From NCBI GenBank assembly GCA_947624505.1, contig CANQKO010000008.1, forward strand, positions 1-43,148: 43,148 nucleotides of DNA. The letters are read 5' to 3'. A program made the position numbers and the translations under genes. This document shows, one piece after another, positions 8,851 to 16,698 of the stretch (position 1 is the stretch's first letter; every line of letters starts with the position of its first letter). The stretch comes from an uncultured Bacilli bacterium (GTDB lineage Bacteria; Bacillota_I; Bacilli_A; RF39; UBA660). The notes beneath the pieces were generated by a model that was not told where the DNA came from, searched no databases, and saw only the letters and a program-made list of their open reading frames with translations.

Positions 8851-8862
8851 TAAAGATAAAAT
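8834..8862 (+). promoter_or_regulatory. rmuC promoter overlapping the upstream terminator
   Basis: TTTACA (8834-8839), 17-bp spacer, TAAAAT (8857-8862), 18 bp before the rmuC start. Confidence 0.5.
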
Positions 8863-8880
8863 ATATTTAGGAGTGATCAT

Positions 8881-10014
8881 ATGTTAGAGTATATTATAAT
8901 TGGTCTTTTAGCTTTAGTTATTATTTTACTAATTATTATTTTAGTTAAAAATAATGGTAGTAAAGATATGATTGAAAGAATGGGAAGATTAGAAGTTAAT
9001 ATAAATAAAGAAATTGCTGATTTTAAAATAAATTTTAGTAAAGATTTACGAGGAGATTTTGAAGGATTAGTTCAAAAAATTGATTATAAATTAAATTTAA
9101 TTAATGAAAAAGTTAATAGTAGGTTAGATGAAAATTTTGAAAAAAGTAATAAAACTTTTATTAATGTTTTAGAAAGATTAAATAAAATAGATGAAGCGCA
9201 AAAGAAAATTGATGGTTTAAGTAGTGAAATAGTATCTCTTCAAAGTGTTCTAACTGATAAAAAAACGAGAGGTACTTTTGGGGAAGTAAACTTAGAATAT
9301 ATTTTAAATAATGCTTTTGGACCAGCATCCACTAATGGACGAAATAATATTTATAGTATTCAACATAAACTTAGTAATGGTTATATTGCGGATTGTTTGC
9401 TTTATGCTCCAGCCCCTTTAGGAACGATTGCAATTGATAGTAAATTTCCTTTAGAGAATTATCAAAGAATGGTTGATAAAAATAGAAGTAGAGAAGAAAG
9501 ATTATTGTTTGAGAAAAATTTTGTGAGTGATGTTAAAAAACATATTAATGCTATAAGCGAAAAATATATTATTCCCGGTGAAACAAGTGATGAAGCCATT
9601 ATGTTTTTACCAGCTGAAGCTTTATTTGCGGAGATTAATGCTTATCACCCTGAACTTATTAATTATGCTTATGAAAGAAAGGTATGGATAACGGGCCCAA
9701 CAACTTTAATAAGTACTTTATCAATTATTAGTATGATTTTAAAAAATATGGAAAGAGATAAATATGCTTTAGTTATTCATACGGAACTTGATAAATTAGG
9801 AGTAGAATTTAATCGTTATAAAGAACGTTGGGATAAATTATCTAAGAGTGTTAAAAGTGTTAATCAAAGTTTAGATGAACTACATACTACAACGGAAAAA
9901 ATAACCAAAAGATTTCAAAGTATTAAGAATGTTGATGTTGATAAATTACATACAAATGAAAATACCTCTTATATAGAAGAAGGAGAAGGGGAAGATGAAA
10001 CTATATTTAATTAG
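8881..10014 (+). CDS. rmuC: DNA recombination protein RmuC
   Basis: A 377-residue protein with the family arrangement: an N-terminal membrane anchor (about 4-24), a coiled coil (about 30-125), and the RmuC nuclease-like domain. Recognisable stretches include KKTRGTFGEVNLEYIL, IADCLLYAP, AIDSKFPLENYQRM and EAIMFLPAEALFAEI. RmuC limits sequence inversions and is thought to act at recombination intermediates; its biochemical activity is poorly defined. The ATG at 8881 follows AGGAGTGATC. The next gene starts inside its 3' end (20-bp overlap in another frame), so the two are co-translated. Confidence 0.93.
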   Translation: MLEYIIIGLLALVIILLIIILVKNNGSKDMIERMGRLEVNINKEIADFKINFSKDLRGDFEGLVQKIDYKLNLINEKVNSRLDENFEKSNKTFINVLERLNKIDEAQKKIDGLSSEIVSLQSVLTDKKTRGTFGEVNLEYILNNAFGPASTNGRNNIYSIQHKLSNGYIADCLLYAPAPLGTIAIDSKFPLENYQRMVDKNRSREERLLFEKNFVSDVKKHINAISEKYIIPGETSDEAIMFLPAEALFAEINAYHPELINYAYERKVWITGPTTLISTLSIISMILKNMERDKYALVIHTELDKLGVEFNRYKERWDKLSKSVKSVNQSLDELHTTTEKITKRFQSIKNVDVDKLHTNENTSYIEEGEGEDETIFN

Positions 10015-10597
10015 TAATAATTCTTTAATTAGTCATCTAGATTATGCAAGTATTGATTTAGATGTGGTAAGAGTTATTAGACCTCTTAGTATTGAAGGGG
10101 AAAATAACGCAAAAATAATATGTAATTTTAAAGAATTTACTAATATTAAAAAAATATATTCTAGTCTTTATAGTAGTGCTATTGAAAGTGCTAAATATTT
10201 ATCAAATAAATTAGAAATACCAATTATTTTAGCAGAAGAATTACAAGATTGTAAAGTTGGTATTTTAGGTAGTAAGAATATGAAAATGGTTAAAGGCCTT
10301 CAAGATCACGAATTTACTTATAAACTGCCAAATGGTGAATCACTTATTGATGTAGGAAACAGACTTAATAATTATATTGATAAAATAAAAGAAGATAATA
10401 TATGTTTATTTACTCATAAAAGAGCTATATTAGGTTATTTACTAAAGTATGCTAAAGTTGGTTATAATTTAGATGAAAATTTAATATTAGAGTTTAATGA
10501 TAAAATTATTTATGATGATACAGATACTTTATTTGATATATATGAAATAACTTATGATAATAATAAAGTTATTAATATAGAAAAAATAAGTAACTAG
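9995..10597 (+). CDS. Histidine-phosphatase-fold protein lacking the RHG motif (probable pseudo-enzyme)
   Basis: The 200-residue product aligns by pattern with the phosphoglycerate-mutase-like histidine phosphatases. YSSLYSSAIESAKYL (55-69) matches the family YSSxxxRAxxTA motif, PNGES (112-116) and the downstream NR are kept, and FTHKRAIL (139-146) holds the second catalytic histidine, H141. The start should read LxRHGE, but it is LISNNS (5-10). The phosphorylated histidine and its arginine are both missing, and the second arginine in YSS...R is also serine. Classical phosphatase activity is therefore unlikely. AGGAGAAGGGG inside rmuC gives a strong binding site for the ATG at 9995. The gene is intact, so a retained non-catalytic role is more likely than decay. 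Confidence 0.75.
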   Translation: MKLYLISNNSLISHLDYASIDLDVVRVIRPLSIEGENNAKIICNFKEFTNIKKIYSSLYSSAIESAKYLSNKLEIPIILAEELQDCKVGILGSKNMKMVKGLQDHEFTYKLPNGESLIDVGNRLNNYIDKIKEDNICLFTHKRAILGYLLKYAKVGYNLDENLILEFNDKIIYDDTDTLFDIYEITYDNNKVINIEKISN

Positions 10598-10613
10598 ATA
10601 TTTTAATCTAAAA

Positions 10614-10640
10614 AAGCATCCTTATTGGGTGCTTATTTTT
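10614..10640. terminator. Bidirectional terminator between convergent genes
   Basis: AAGCATCC (10614-10621) pairs with GGGTGCTT (10627-10634) through one G-U pair, with a 5-nt loop. A and T runs flank it. It overlaps the stop of the minus-strand zinc-ribbon gene. Confidence 0.75.
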
Positions 10641-10836
10641 CATCTTCACAAGTATCAATGGTAATCCATTCGGTTGTGCCACATTCTGTACATATTTGGG
10701 GAACCAATACTTTTTTACCTTTAGGAAGTTCAATTTTCTTAGTAAGTTCGACACATAAAAGACCTGTATCTTCATCAATATAACATCTTCCTTGGGTTTG
10801 TGCTTCATTACATTTACTACATCCAGGTTTTTTCAT
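10633..10836 (-). CDS. Small zinc-ribbon-like protein
   Basis: No named family recognised. The 67-residue protein has two cysteine pairs, CSKC (6-9) and CTEC (50-53), plus C18, C28 and C63. The two CxxC knuckles are enough for one structural zinc ribbon. The start has GGTGAT a few bases upstream on the minus strand. It is a single gene, divergent from the PduL gene, and ends in a terminator shared with the phosphatase-like gene. An overlapping ORF in another frame of the same strand (10608-10808) lacks a binding site and any motif, and I take it as a shadow. Function is unknown; small proteins of this type often bind nucleic acid or partner enzymes. Confidence 0.65.
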   Translation of the reverse strand: MKKPGCSKCNEAQTQGRCYIDEDTGLLCVELTKKIELPKGKKVLVPQICTECGTTEWITIDTCEDEK

Positions 10837-10882
10837 TTTTTATCACCATTATTATTATGTTTAATTTAAAATTTTTTATACG

Positions 10883-10899
10883 TGTCAACTATCTTGACA
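10883..10899. promoter_or_regulatory. TGTCAA/TTGACA inverted repeat between divergent genes
   Basis: TGTCAA (10883-10888) and TTGACA (10894-10899) form a 6-bp inverted repeat with a 5-bp centre. Each half is also a consensus -35, one for each strand. Good -10 boxes at the right spacing are not clear. Confidence 0.4.
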
Positions 10900-10964
10900 T
10901 ATGATAGATATAATTAATTTAATAATAAATAAAAATAATATATAATAATAGTAAGGTGATTATT

Positions 10965-11525
10965 ATGGAAATACCAATAAAGGCAAGAGTTAGTAATAGA
11001 CACGTTCATTTAACTAAAGAAGTTTATGATAAATTATTTGATGGTCTTTTAGAAAAAAGAAATGATTTATCTCAAATTGGTGAATATGCCACAACAAAAA
11101 CAATGACCATTAGAAATGGGGAAAAAAGTATTTCTAATGTTCGTTTAGTAGGACCATTAAGAAATTATAATCAAATTGAAATATCCAAAAAAGATGCACG
11201 ATTATTAGATTTAAATCCACCCGTTAGAAGAAGTGGGGATCTATCTGATAGTTTAAATATTACTTTAGAAACAGATAAAGGAAAAGTTGAAGTAAAAGGT
11301 TTAGTTATTGCTAATCGCCATATTCATATGAATGAAACTGATGCTAAAAGGCTTGGTGTTAAAGATAAAGATATTTTAAAAGTAAGGATTGATGGCGTGA
11401 AAAGTGGGGTTATTGATGCCGAAGTTAAAGTAACTTCTAATGGAGTATTAGAACTACATATTGATACAGATGATGCCAATGCTTTTTTAATTGAAGATTA
11501 TGATGAAGTAACATTAAAAATATAG
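10965..11525 (+). CDS. pduL: PduL-type phosphate acyltransferase (phosphotransacylase)
   Basis: It interconverts acyl-CoA and acyl phosphate, probably acetyl-CoA with acetyl phosphate in fermentation. The 186-residue protein has the two PduL zinc-site motifs: RHVHL (H13, H15) and NRHIHM (H119, H121). It also has the two half-domain repeats (VRLVGPLRNYNQIE and PPVRRSGDL in the first). There is no N-terminal microcompartment targeting extension, and no shell genes are nearby, so a cytosolic housekeeping Pta replacement is more likely. I chose the ATG at 10965, six bases after AAGGTG; the in-frame GTG at 10956 lies inside that site. It is monocistronic, with a terminator overlapping the stop. 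Confidence 0.92.
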   Translation: MEIPIKARVSNRHVHLTKEVYDKLFDGLLEKRNDLSQIGEYATTKTMTIRNGEKSISNVRLVGPLRNYNQIEISKKDARLLDLNPPVRRSGDLSDSLNITLETDKGKVEVKGLVIANRHIHMNETDAKRLGVKDKDILKVRIDGVKSGVIDAEVKVTSNGVLELHIDTDDANAFLIEDYDEVTLKI

Positions 11526-11555
11526 TTAATACTTGGAGTACTAACTATATTTTTC
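11520..11555. terminator. Bidirectional terminator after pduL
   Basis: ATATAGTTA (11520-11528) pairs with TAACTATAT (11542-11550). An inner 4-bp stem (TACT/AGTA) and 3-nt loop extend it past one mismatch, and a T run follows. It overlaps the stop codons of both convergent genes. Confidence 0.85.
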
Positions 11556-12336
11556 TTTCAAGTGTCTCTTCTTCTTTAATTGTAGAATTTAAAAAGGCAA
11601 GTTGTCTAGAGGCATAGCTTATTTCTGAATCAAAATTTTCTGCTAAAGGTTGACTTTGAATTTCATTTTTTAATTTCTCTATGTATTGCCCAGCAGGAAT
11701 ATCTGCGTTATGTAATGTAAGTAAAGTGTAAACAGTTTTAGAAAGGTAAGAATTAATCATAGATGATATATTGAGTGTTGCTGATAGATCACGAGTATTA
11801 AGATTCTCATATTTTACTTGAATGTGTGCATAGTTTTGAGAAAGATAATAATTTAAGACACTAGCTATTAAATATCTATAAATATCATCACTTGATACAG
11901 GAATAGATATAGATACTCCATTTAAAAATGCAAAGCCGTTTTGTGTTAAATCTAATTCAATAGTTCTTGATGCAATTTCTCCATTTTGTATAAAGTTTTT
12001 ACTAAAGCTTAAATACATAGAGATTTCTGGCTTTTGGGTAATTAATTTTTTAAATTTATCGTGTATATCTTCAAATAATTTTAAAAAATCGTCACATTTT
12101 TTTATAATTTCTTCTTTAGATGTAACTGGTGGAAGATAAACTTTTTCTAACATTCCATTTCCTTTAATTGAGTTAATAATTTCTGAGTTACCAGAAATAT
12201 TTAATGCGCCATTTTGGCAAGTAACATTTATATTCATAGATGTAATATAGGTGCCTGTTTTTTTTGTCGTTATACGTATCTTATCGTTTTCGTCTAAAAT
12301 AATATATTGTTCGCCATTTTCTACTTTAAATTTCAT
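11545..12336 (-). CDS. Hypothetical cytoplasmic protein
   Basis: I do not recognise this 263-residue protein. It has no signal peptide or membrane segment. The first 55 residues are beta-rich (KFKVENGEQYIILDENDKI and following), the middle has a charged helix around 75-100, and residues 120-190 again look beta-rich. The last 50 residues are helical and polar. The ATG at 12336 has AAGGAAGG a little far upstream. It lies alone, convergent with pduL through a shared terminator, and next to a gene remnant and a toxin-antitoxin pair. It may be accessory, though its composition does not differ from the neighbours. Confidence 0.6.
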   Translation of the reverse strand: MKFKVENGEQYIILDENDKIRITTKKTGTYITSMNINVTCQNGALNISGNSEIINSIKGNGMLEKVYLPPVTSKEEIIKKCDDFLKLFEDIHDKFKKLITQKPEISMYLSFSKNFIQNGEIASRTIELDLTQNGFAFLNGVSISIPVSSDDIYRYLIASVLNYYLSQNYAHIQVKYENLNTRDLSATLNISSMINSYLSKTVYTLLTLHNADIPAGQYIEKLKNEIQSQPLAENFDSEISYASRQLAFLNSTIKEEETLERKI

Positions 12337-12398
12337 AAAAATTTTTCCTTCCTTTAATGAATATTATTTTAACATTGTTTTCTTTCATTGTAAATTAA

Positions 12399-12524
12399 AA
12401 ATATTTATGGTCTTGCAAAAGAAATGCAATTGAAGGAAAGAACTCTATTCATACTGTTTTTGAAGATGAAAAATTAGGTTTGGAAACAACAGAATATAAA
12501 ATAGTTGATTTAGATTTAAGATAA
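12399..12524 (+). pseudogene. 3' remnant of an unidentified gene
   Basis: An open frame with no start codon, following an in-frame TAA at 12396, ends at TAA 12522-12524. The second half reads like real protein (HTVFEDEKLGLETTEYKIVD), with low-complexity, codon-like usage matching the neighbours. The upstream part is missing. No family recognised. It lies immediately before the toxin-antitoxin pair, the kind of place where accessory genes come and go. Confidence 0.4.
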
Positions 12525-12564
12525 AGGAGTTTATAAAATCTTTTTATTGATTTTTAAAATAATG

Positions 12565-12611
12565 ACATTGTAATGACAATGTATTGCATATTATTTAAAA
12601 AGATGTATAAT
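12565..12611 (+). promoter_or_regulatory. Toxin-antitoxin promoter with palindromic operator
   Basis: TTGCAT (12584-12589), 16-bp spacer, TATAAT (12606-12611). Abutting the -35 is a perfect palindrome, ACATTGT-aatg-ACAATGT (12565-12582). This is the position expected for binding by the ribbon-helix-helix antitoxin or its complex, giving autorepression. Confidence 0.7.
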
Positions 12612-12640
12612 ATAAGTAGTGAAAGCGAGGGATGGATAAT

Positions 12641-12928
12641 ATGGAAACTATTTCAAATTCAACTAATTTAAATATTCGAATTGACAGTAATTTAAAAAAA
12701 GAGGCTGAAGATTTATTTAAAAGATTGGGAATGAATATGACCAGTGCAATTAATGTTTTTTTAACTCAAAGCGTAAAAGAACAAGCTATACCTTTTGCAA
12801 TCAAAGAAAATAAACCAAATAAAAAATTACTTAAAGCTTTAAAAGAAGCTGATAAAATGACAAAACATCCTGAAAAGTATAAATGGTATGACAATGTTGA
12901 TGATTTAATGAAAGATTTAGAAAAGTAG
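12641..12928 (+). CDS. RelB/DinJ family antitoxin
   Basis: A 95-residue antitoxin. The N-terminal ribbon-helix-helix has the DNA-binding strand TNLNIRID (about 8-15) and two helices through GMNMTSAINVFLTQSVKEQ, typical of DinJ. The acidic, flexible C-terminal half should wrap the toxin. I chose the ATG at 12641, with GAGGG at 12627-12631 nine bases upstream. The ATG at 12632 touches that site. The toxin starts six bases after the stop. A palindrome at the promoter fits autoregulation by the DinJ-YafQ complex. Confidence 0.9.
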   Translation: METISNSTNLNIRIDSNLKKEAEDLFKRLGMNMTSAINVFLTQSVKEQAIPFAIKENKPNKKLLKALKEADKMTKHPEKYKWYDNVDDLMKDLEK

Positions 12929-12934
12929 GCTATT

Positions 12935-13216
12935 ATGAAATATCATTTAAGTTATACAGCAAAATATAAAAAACAATACAAAAAAATAATAAAACAAGGA
13001 AAGAATACTCAAAAATTAGGCCTTGTTATTGATAAATTACTTAATAACGAACCATTAGATGTAAAATACCATAATCATTCTTTAGAAGATAGTAAAGAAT
13101 TTAAAAATTGCTATGAATGTCATATAGAACCTGATTGGATATTAATTTACCAATATTTTGATGATAAACTAATTTTATTATTAGTAGAAACAGGTAGTCA
13201 TTCAGATTTATTTTAA
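12935..13216 (+). CDS. YafQ family ribosome-dependent mRNA interferase toxin
   Basis: This 93-residue RelE/YafQ-fold toxin cleaves mRNA in the ribosomal A site when freed from its antitoxin. The YafQ active-site set is complete: H48, H63, D67, W68, H89 and the C-terminal F93 (ending GSHSDLF). This matches E. coli YafQ H50/H63/D67/W68/H87/F91 in order and spacing. It therefore looks functional. Translation is probably coupled to the antitoxin, six bases upstream; the binding site of its own is weak. A terminator follows immediately. Confidence 0.92.
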   Translation: MKYHLSYTAKYKKQYKKIIKQGKNTQKLGLVIDKLLNNEPLDVKYHNHSLEDSKEFKNCYECHIEPDWILIYQYFDDKLILLLVETGSHSDLF

Positions 13217-13218
13217 GT

Positions 13219-13260
13219 GGGCTAGAAGTTAACTAATTAATTTCTTTTAGCTCATTTTTT
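13219..13260 (+). terminator. Terminator of the toxin-antitoxin operon
   Basis: GGGCTAGAAG (13219-13228) pairs with CTTTTAGCTC (13244-13253) over 10 positions with two G-U pairs, followed by a T run. Confidence 0.75.
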
Positions 13261-13314
13261 GAATCAACCGCAGTTTTTTTAATTTGAAATAAGTAAAAAT
13301 TACCATTGTTTTGC

Positions 13315-13343
13315 TTGTTTAGAAATGGGTAAAATAGTATAAT
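13315..13343 (+). promoter_or_regulatory. Promoter of the dusB-addBA operon
   Basis: TTGTTT (13315-13320), 17-bp spacer, TATAAT (13338-13343), 31 bp before dusB. Confidence 0.65.
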
Positions 13344-13373
13344 AAATCTAGATGTATATTAACAGGTGATTTT

Positions 13374-14342
13374 ATGTGGAAAATAGGTAATGTTGAAATA
13401 AAAAATAGAGTTGTTCTTGCTCCAATGGCGGGTTTTACAAGTAGTACATATCGTTTACTTTGTAAAAAAATGGGAGTTGGTTTAGTGGTATCGGAAATGG
13501 TTTCTGATAAAGCTTTAATATATGATTCTAAAAAAACATTTGAACTATTAAAATTTAAGGAAGAAGAAAGACCAATTGCTATTCAATTATTTGGTGGTGA
13601 TCCAGATTCAATGGGTAAAGCTGCTAAAATTGTGGAAGATGCTGTTCATCCTGATATTATTGATATCAATATGGGGTGTCCTGTTCCTAAAATTGCTATT
13701 AAAAGTAAAGCTGGTAGTAGCTTACTTAAAAATCCTGAATTAATTAGAGAAATAGTGGCAAGTGTTGTAAAAAGCGTTTCTGTTCCGGTTACTGTTAAAA
13801 TAAGAAGTGGCTGGGATGAAGAACATATTAATGCGCCTTTAGTGGCTAAAATATGTGAAGAAGCTGGAGCTAGTGCAATATTTATTCACGGACGTACTAG
13901 AAAACAAGGATATTCGGGGATTGCTGATTTAAAAATAATTAAAGAAGTAAAAGATAGTGTTAAAATTCCTGTTATTGGCAATGGGGATATCAAAAGTTGT
14001 TATGATGCTAAGAAAATGATCCTTGAATGTGGAGTTGATGCAGTGATGATTGGAAGAGCGACCCTCGGTAATCCTTGGCTAATTAAAGAGTGTGTTAACT
14101 ATTTAGAAGAAGGTATACCTCCGAAAGAAGTAACAATGGCGGAAAGAATTTCTTTAATGAAAGAACATACTTTAAATAATATAAATGAAAAAGGGGATGT
14201 GGTTGGAGTTCTTGAAATGCGTTCTATTTTAATGCATTATCTAAAAGGTATACCTAATACTAAAAATTTAAAACTAGAAATATGTAAATGTCAAACAAAA
14301 GATGATTTATTAAAAGTAATTGATGAAATAAAAAATAGATGA
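13374..14342 (+). CDS. dusB: tRNA-dihydrouridine synthase (DusB type)
   Basis: An FMN-dependent enzyme that reduces uridine to dihydrouridine in tRNA. The 322-residue protein starts with the family N-terminus NRVVLAPMAGFTSSTYR. It carries INMGCPVPKI with the catalytic cysteine C102, VKIRSGWDE, FIHGRTRKQGYSG, and the flavin phosphate-binding IGNGDI and DAVMIGRATLGNPW. The short helical C-terminal domain is complete. It has its own promoter and an AGGTGAT site. addB starts 7 bp after its TGA stop, so the genes are one operon; this pairing looks positional rather than functional. Confidence 0.93.
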   Translation: MWKIGNVEIKNRVVLAPMAGFTSSTYRLLCKKMGVGLVVSEMVSDKALIYDSKKTFELLKFKEEERPIAIQLFGGDPDSMGKAAKIVEDAVHPDIIDINMGCPVPKIAIKSKAGSSLLKNPELIREIVASVVKSVSVPVTVKIRSGWDEEHINAPLVAKICEEAGASAIFIHGRTRKQGYSGIADLKIIKEVKDSVKIPVIGNGDIKSCYDAKKMILECGVDAVMIGRATLGNPWLIKECVNYLEEGIPPKEVTMAERISLMKEHTLNNINEKGDVVGVLEMRSILMHYLKGIPNTKNLKLEICKCQTKDDLLKVIDEIKNR

Positions 14343-14349
14343 GGTTATA

Positions 14350-16698
14350 ATGGAGTTAGAAGAAATACTTAAAGATAAAACAATCATTATTTGTGAAAAT
14401 AGTTATAAAAAATATTTTTTAAAAGCAATTAGTGAAAGACATTTACTATTAGATATTAAAATATTTACTAAAGATGAATTTCTAAAAGAATATCTTTTCA
14501 GTTATAAAGAAGAAGCTTTATACTATTTAACTAGTAAATATCATTATAAAATTGAAGTAGCGTTAATGTATTTAAATAATTTAATTTATATTGAAGATAA
14601 AGATTATCATCATCCTAAATTAAAATTTTTAAAAGATTTAAAGAAGGAATTAGAGGCTAATAATTTATTAAAATATAATCCTGATTTTAAAGAATATATT
14701 AAAAATTATCATTTAGTTGTTGTGGGTTATCCACCCCTTATGAGTAATGAATTAAAAATCTTTAATAATTTGAATGCCAATTTAATTAATAATAAACCTC
14801 TTTATGAAGTAATAAATGTTTATGAATATAAAACAAGTGAAGAAGAAGTAAATGGGGTATTAAAACAAATATGTCATTTAATTAATAAAGGTATAGATAT
14901 TAATAAGATAAAGTTAGTAAATGTTTCTAAAGATTATTATAATATTTTAGAGCGTTTTTCTTTCCTTTATCATTTACCTATTAAAAGATTAAATAAAGTT
15001 GCTTTAATTAATTCTTTGGTAACTAAAAAATTTTTAGATCATTTAGATGAAGGAATGGATAAAGCTTTAAGTTATATTGAAAATGAGAATGAAGATATTT
15101 TAGATAAAATAATTACTATCTGTAATAAATACTTATTTGTTAAAGAATTAGCTATCTTAAAAAATTTATTAATTTATGAATTTAAGAATACTTATCTTAA
15201 AAGTGATGAATTAAAAAATTATATTGATATTATTGAGATAGATGATTATATAGATGCAAATGATTATGTTTTCTTAATTAATTTTAATACAAGTAGTATT
15301 CCGAAAGTAATGAAAGATGAAGATTATCTTGATGAAGAAGTAAAAGAGGAAATTAATTTAACTAAAAGTTATGAATATAATCTTTTATATAAAAATTATT
15401 TAATTGAAAGACTTAAAAGTATTAAAAATTTATTTATTAGTTATAAATTACAAGATTTACAGAATAGTTATTTTCCCTCTATATTAATTAATGAAATACA
15501 TTTACAAGTTATTAAATATAATGATAATCTATTAGAGAGTTATTCAATTTTAAATGATAAAATAAATTATGCTAAGTCTTTATATAATTATGAAACATAT
15601 AATATTAATAATAATTTAGATCTTTATCAAAATACTTTAGGTAATATTAATTATAATTCTTATGATAATACTTTTAAGGGGATTAATGAATTTGATTTAA
15701 AAGAATATTTACATAATGAATTAAATTTATCTTATAGTAGTTTAAATAATTATCATAAGTGTGCTTTTCGCTATTATTTAACTAATATTTTAAAAATAGA
15801 TAAATATGAAGATACTTTTGAAGGTTTTATTGGGTCTTTATTTCACGATGTTTTAGCTAAATGCTTATATAGTAATTTAGAAGTTGATGAAGAAATAAAT
15901 AATTATTTAAAATTAACTAATAAAGAATTATCAAGTAAAGAAGCATTCTTTATAAATAAGATTAAAGATGATATAGCATTTGTTAAAAAGACTATTATAA
16001 GTCAAAGTAAAGATATTAGTTTAGATCAAACTTATTTAGAAAAATTAATTACGATTGATAAAAGTAGAGAAGATATTAAAATTATTTTTAAAGGTTATAT
16101 TGATAAAATATTATATAAAGAAGATAAAGATCAAACATATTTAGCTATTATTGATTATAAAACAGGGTCTGTTTCTTCATCTTTAAAATATGTTCCCTAT
16201 GGTTTTGATATGCAATTACCCATTTATTTATATTTAGTTAAAAGATCAAGTATCTTTACTAATCCCTCTGTTATTGGTTTTTATCTCCAATTTATTTTAA
16301 ATAATAATATCTTAAGAGATAATAATAAATGTTTAGAAGAAATAAAGAGAGATAACTTAAAATTAGTTGGTTATTCAACTGATAAAATAGCGTCTTTAAT
16401 TTTATTTGATAAAAGCTATCAAAATAGTAATTTAATAAGTGGCTTAAAAGTAAAAAATGATGGATCATTTTATAAAAATGCTAAAGTATTAAGTGAAGAT
16501 AAGATAGATGATTTAGTTAATTTAACAGAAGAGATTATTGATCGGGATATTACTAATATTTTAAAGGGTAATTTTACTATTAATCCTAAAAAGATTGGTT
16601 ATGATAAAGAAGTTGGTTGTACTTATTGTCATTTTAAAGATATTTGTTATAAGAAGAGTCAAGATGAAGTAATCTTAGAAGAAATTGGGGGTGAATAG
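14350..16698 (+). CDS. addB: AddB/RexB-like subunit of the helicase-nuclease
   Basis: This is the second nuclease subunit of the AddAB (RexAB) complex, which resects double-strand breaks for RecA. The 782-residue protein has a C-terminal PD-(D/E)XK nuclease: YSSLNNYHKCAFRYYL with the first cluster cysteine (about 470), FIGSLFHDVLAKCL, IIDYKTGS (about 601-608) with the catalytic D and K, and CTYCHFKDIC (about 758-767). The four cysteines match the AddB iron-sulfur staple. The N-terminus lacks a Walker A motif, as in streptococcal RexB, and the protein is far shorter than Bacillus AddB (about 1166). addA follows with no gap. Confidence 0.85.
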   Translation: MELEEILKDKTIIICENSYKKYFLKAISERHLLLDIKIFTKDEFLKEYLFSYKEEALYYLTSKYHYKIEVALMYLNNLIYIEDKDYHHPKLKFLKDLKKELEANNLLKYNPDFKEYIKNYHLVVVGYPPLMSNELKIFNNLNANLINNKPLYEVINVYEYKTSEEEVNGVLKQICHLINKGIDINKIKLVNVSKDYYNILERFSFLYHLPIKRLNKVALINSLVTKKFLDHLDEGMDKALSYIENENEDILDKIITICNKYLFVKELAILKNLLIYEFKNTYLKSDELKNYIDIIEIDDYIDANDYVFLINFNTSSIPKVMKDEDYLDEEVKEEINLTKSYEYNLLYKNYLIERLKSIKNLFISYKLQDLQNSYFPSILINEIHLQVIKYNDNLLESYSILNDKINYAKSLYNYETYNINNNLDLYQNTLGNINYNSYDNTFKGINEFDLKEYLHNELNLSYSSLNNYHKCAFRYYLTNILKIDKYEDTFEGFIGSLFHDVLAKCLYSNLEVDEEINNYLKLTNKELSSKEAFFINKIKDDIAFVKKTIISQSKDISLDQTYLEKLITIDKSREDIKIIFKGYIDKILYKEDKDQTYLAIIDYKTGSVSSSLKYVPYGFDMQLPIYLYLVKRSSIFTNPSVIGFYLQFILNNNILRDNNKCLEEIKRDNLKLVGYSTDKIASLILFDKSYQNSNLISGLKVKNDGSFYKNAKVLSEDKIDDLVNLTEEIIDRDITNILKGNFTINPKKIGYDKEVGCTYCHFKDICYKKSQDEVILEEIGGE

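Noticed and set aside
10608-10808. 66-aa minus-strand ORF overlapping the zinc-ribbon gene
   Set aside because: It has no binding site and lacks the CxxC pattern seen in the neighbouring frame.
10965-11525. Bacterial microcompartment locus around pduL
   Set aside because: No shell protein or signature enzyme genes nearby, and the protein lacks an encapsulation peptide.
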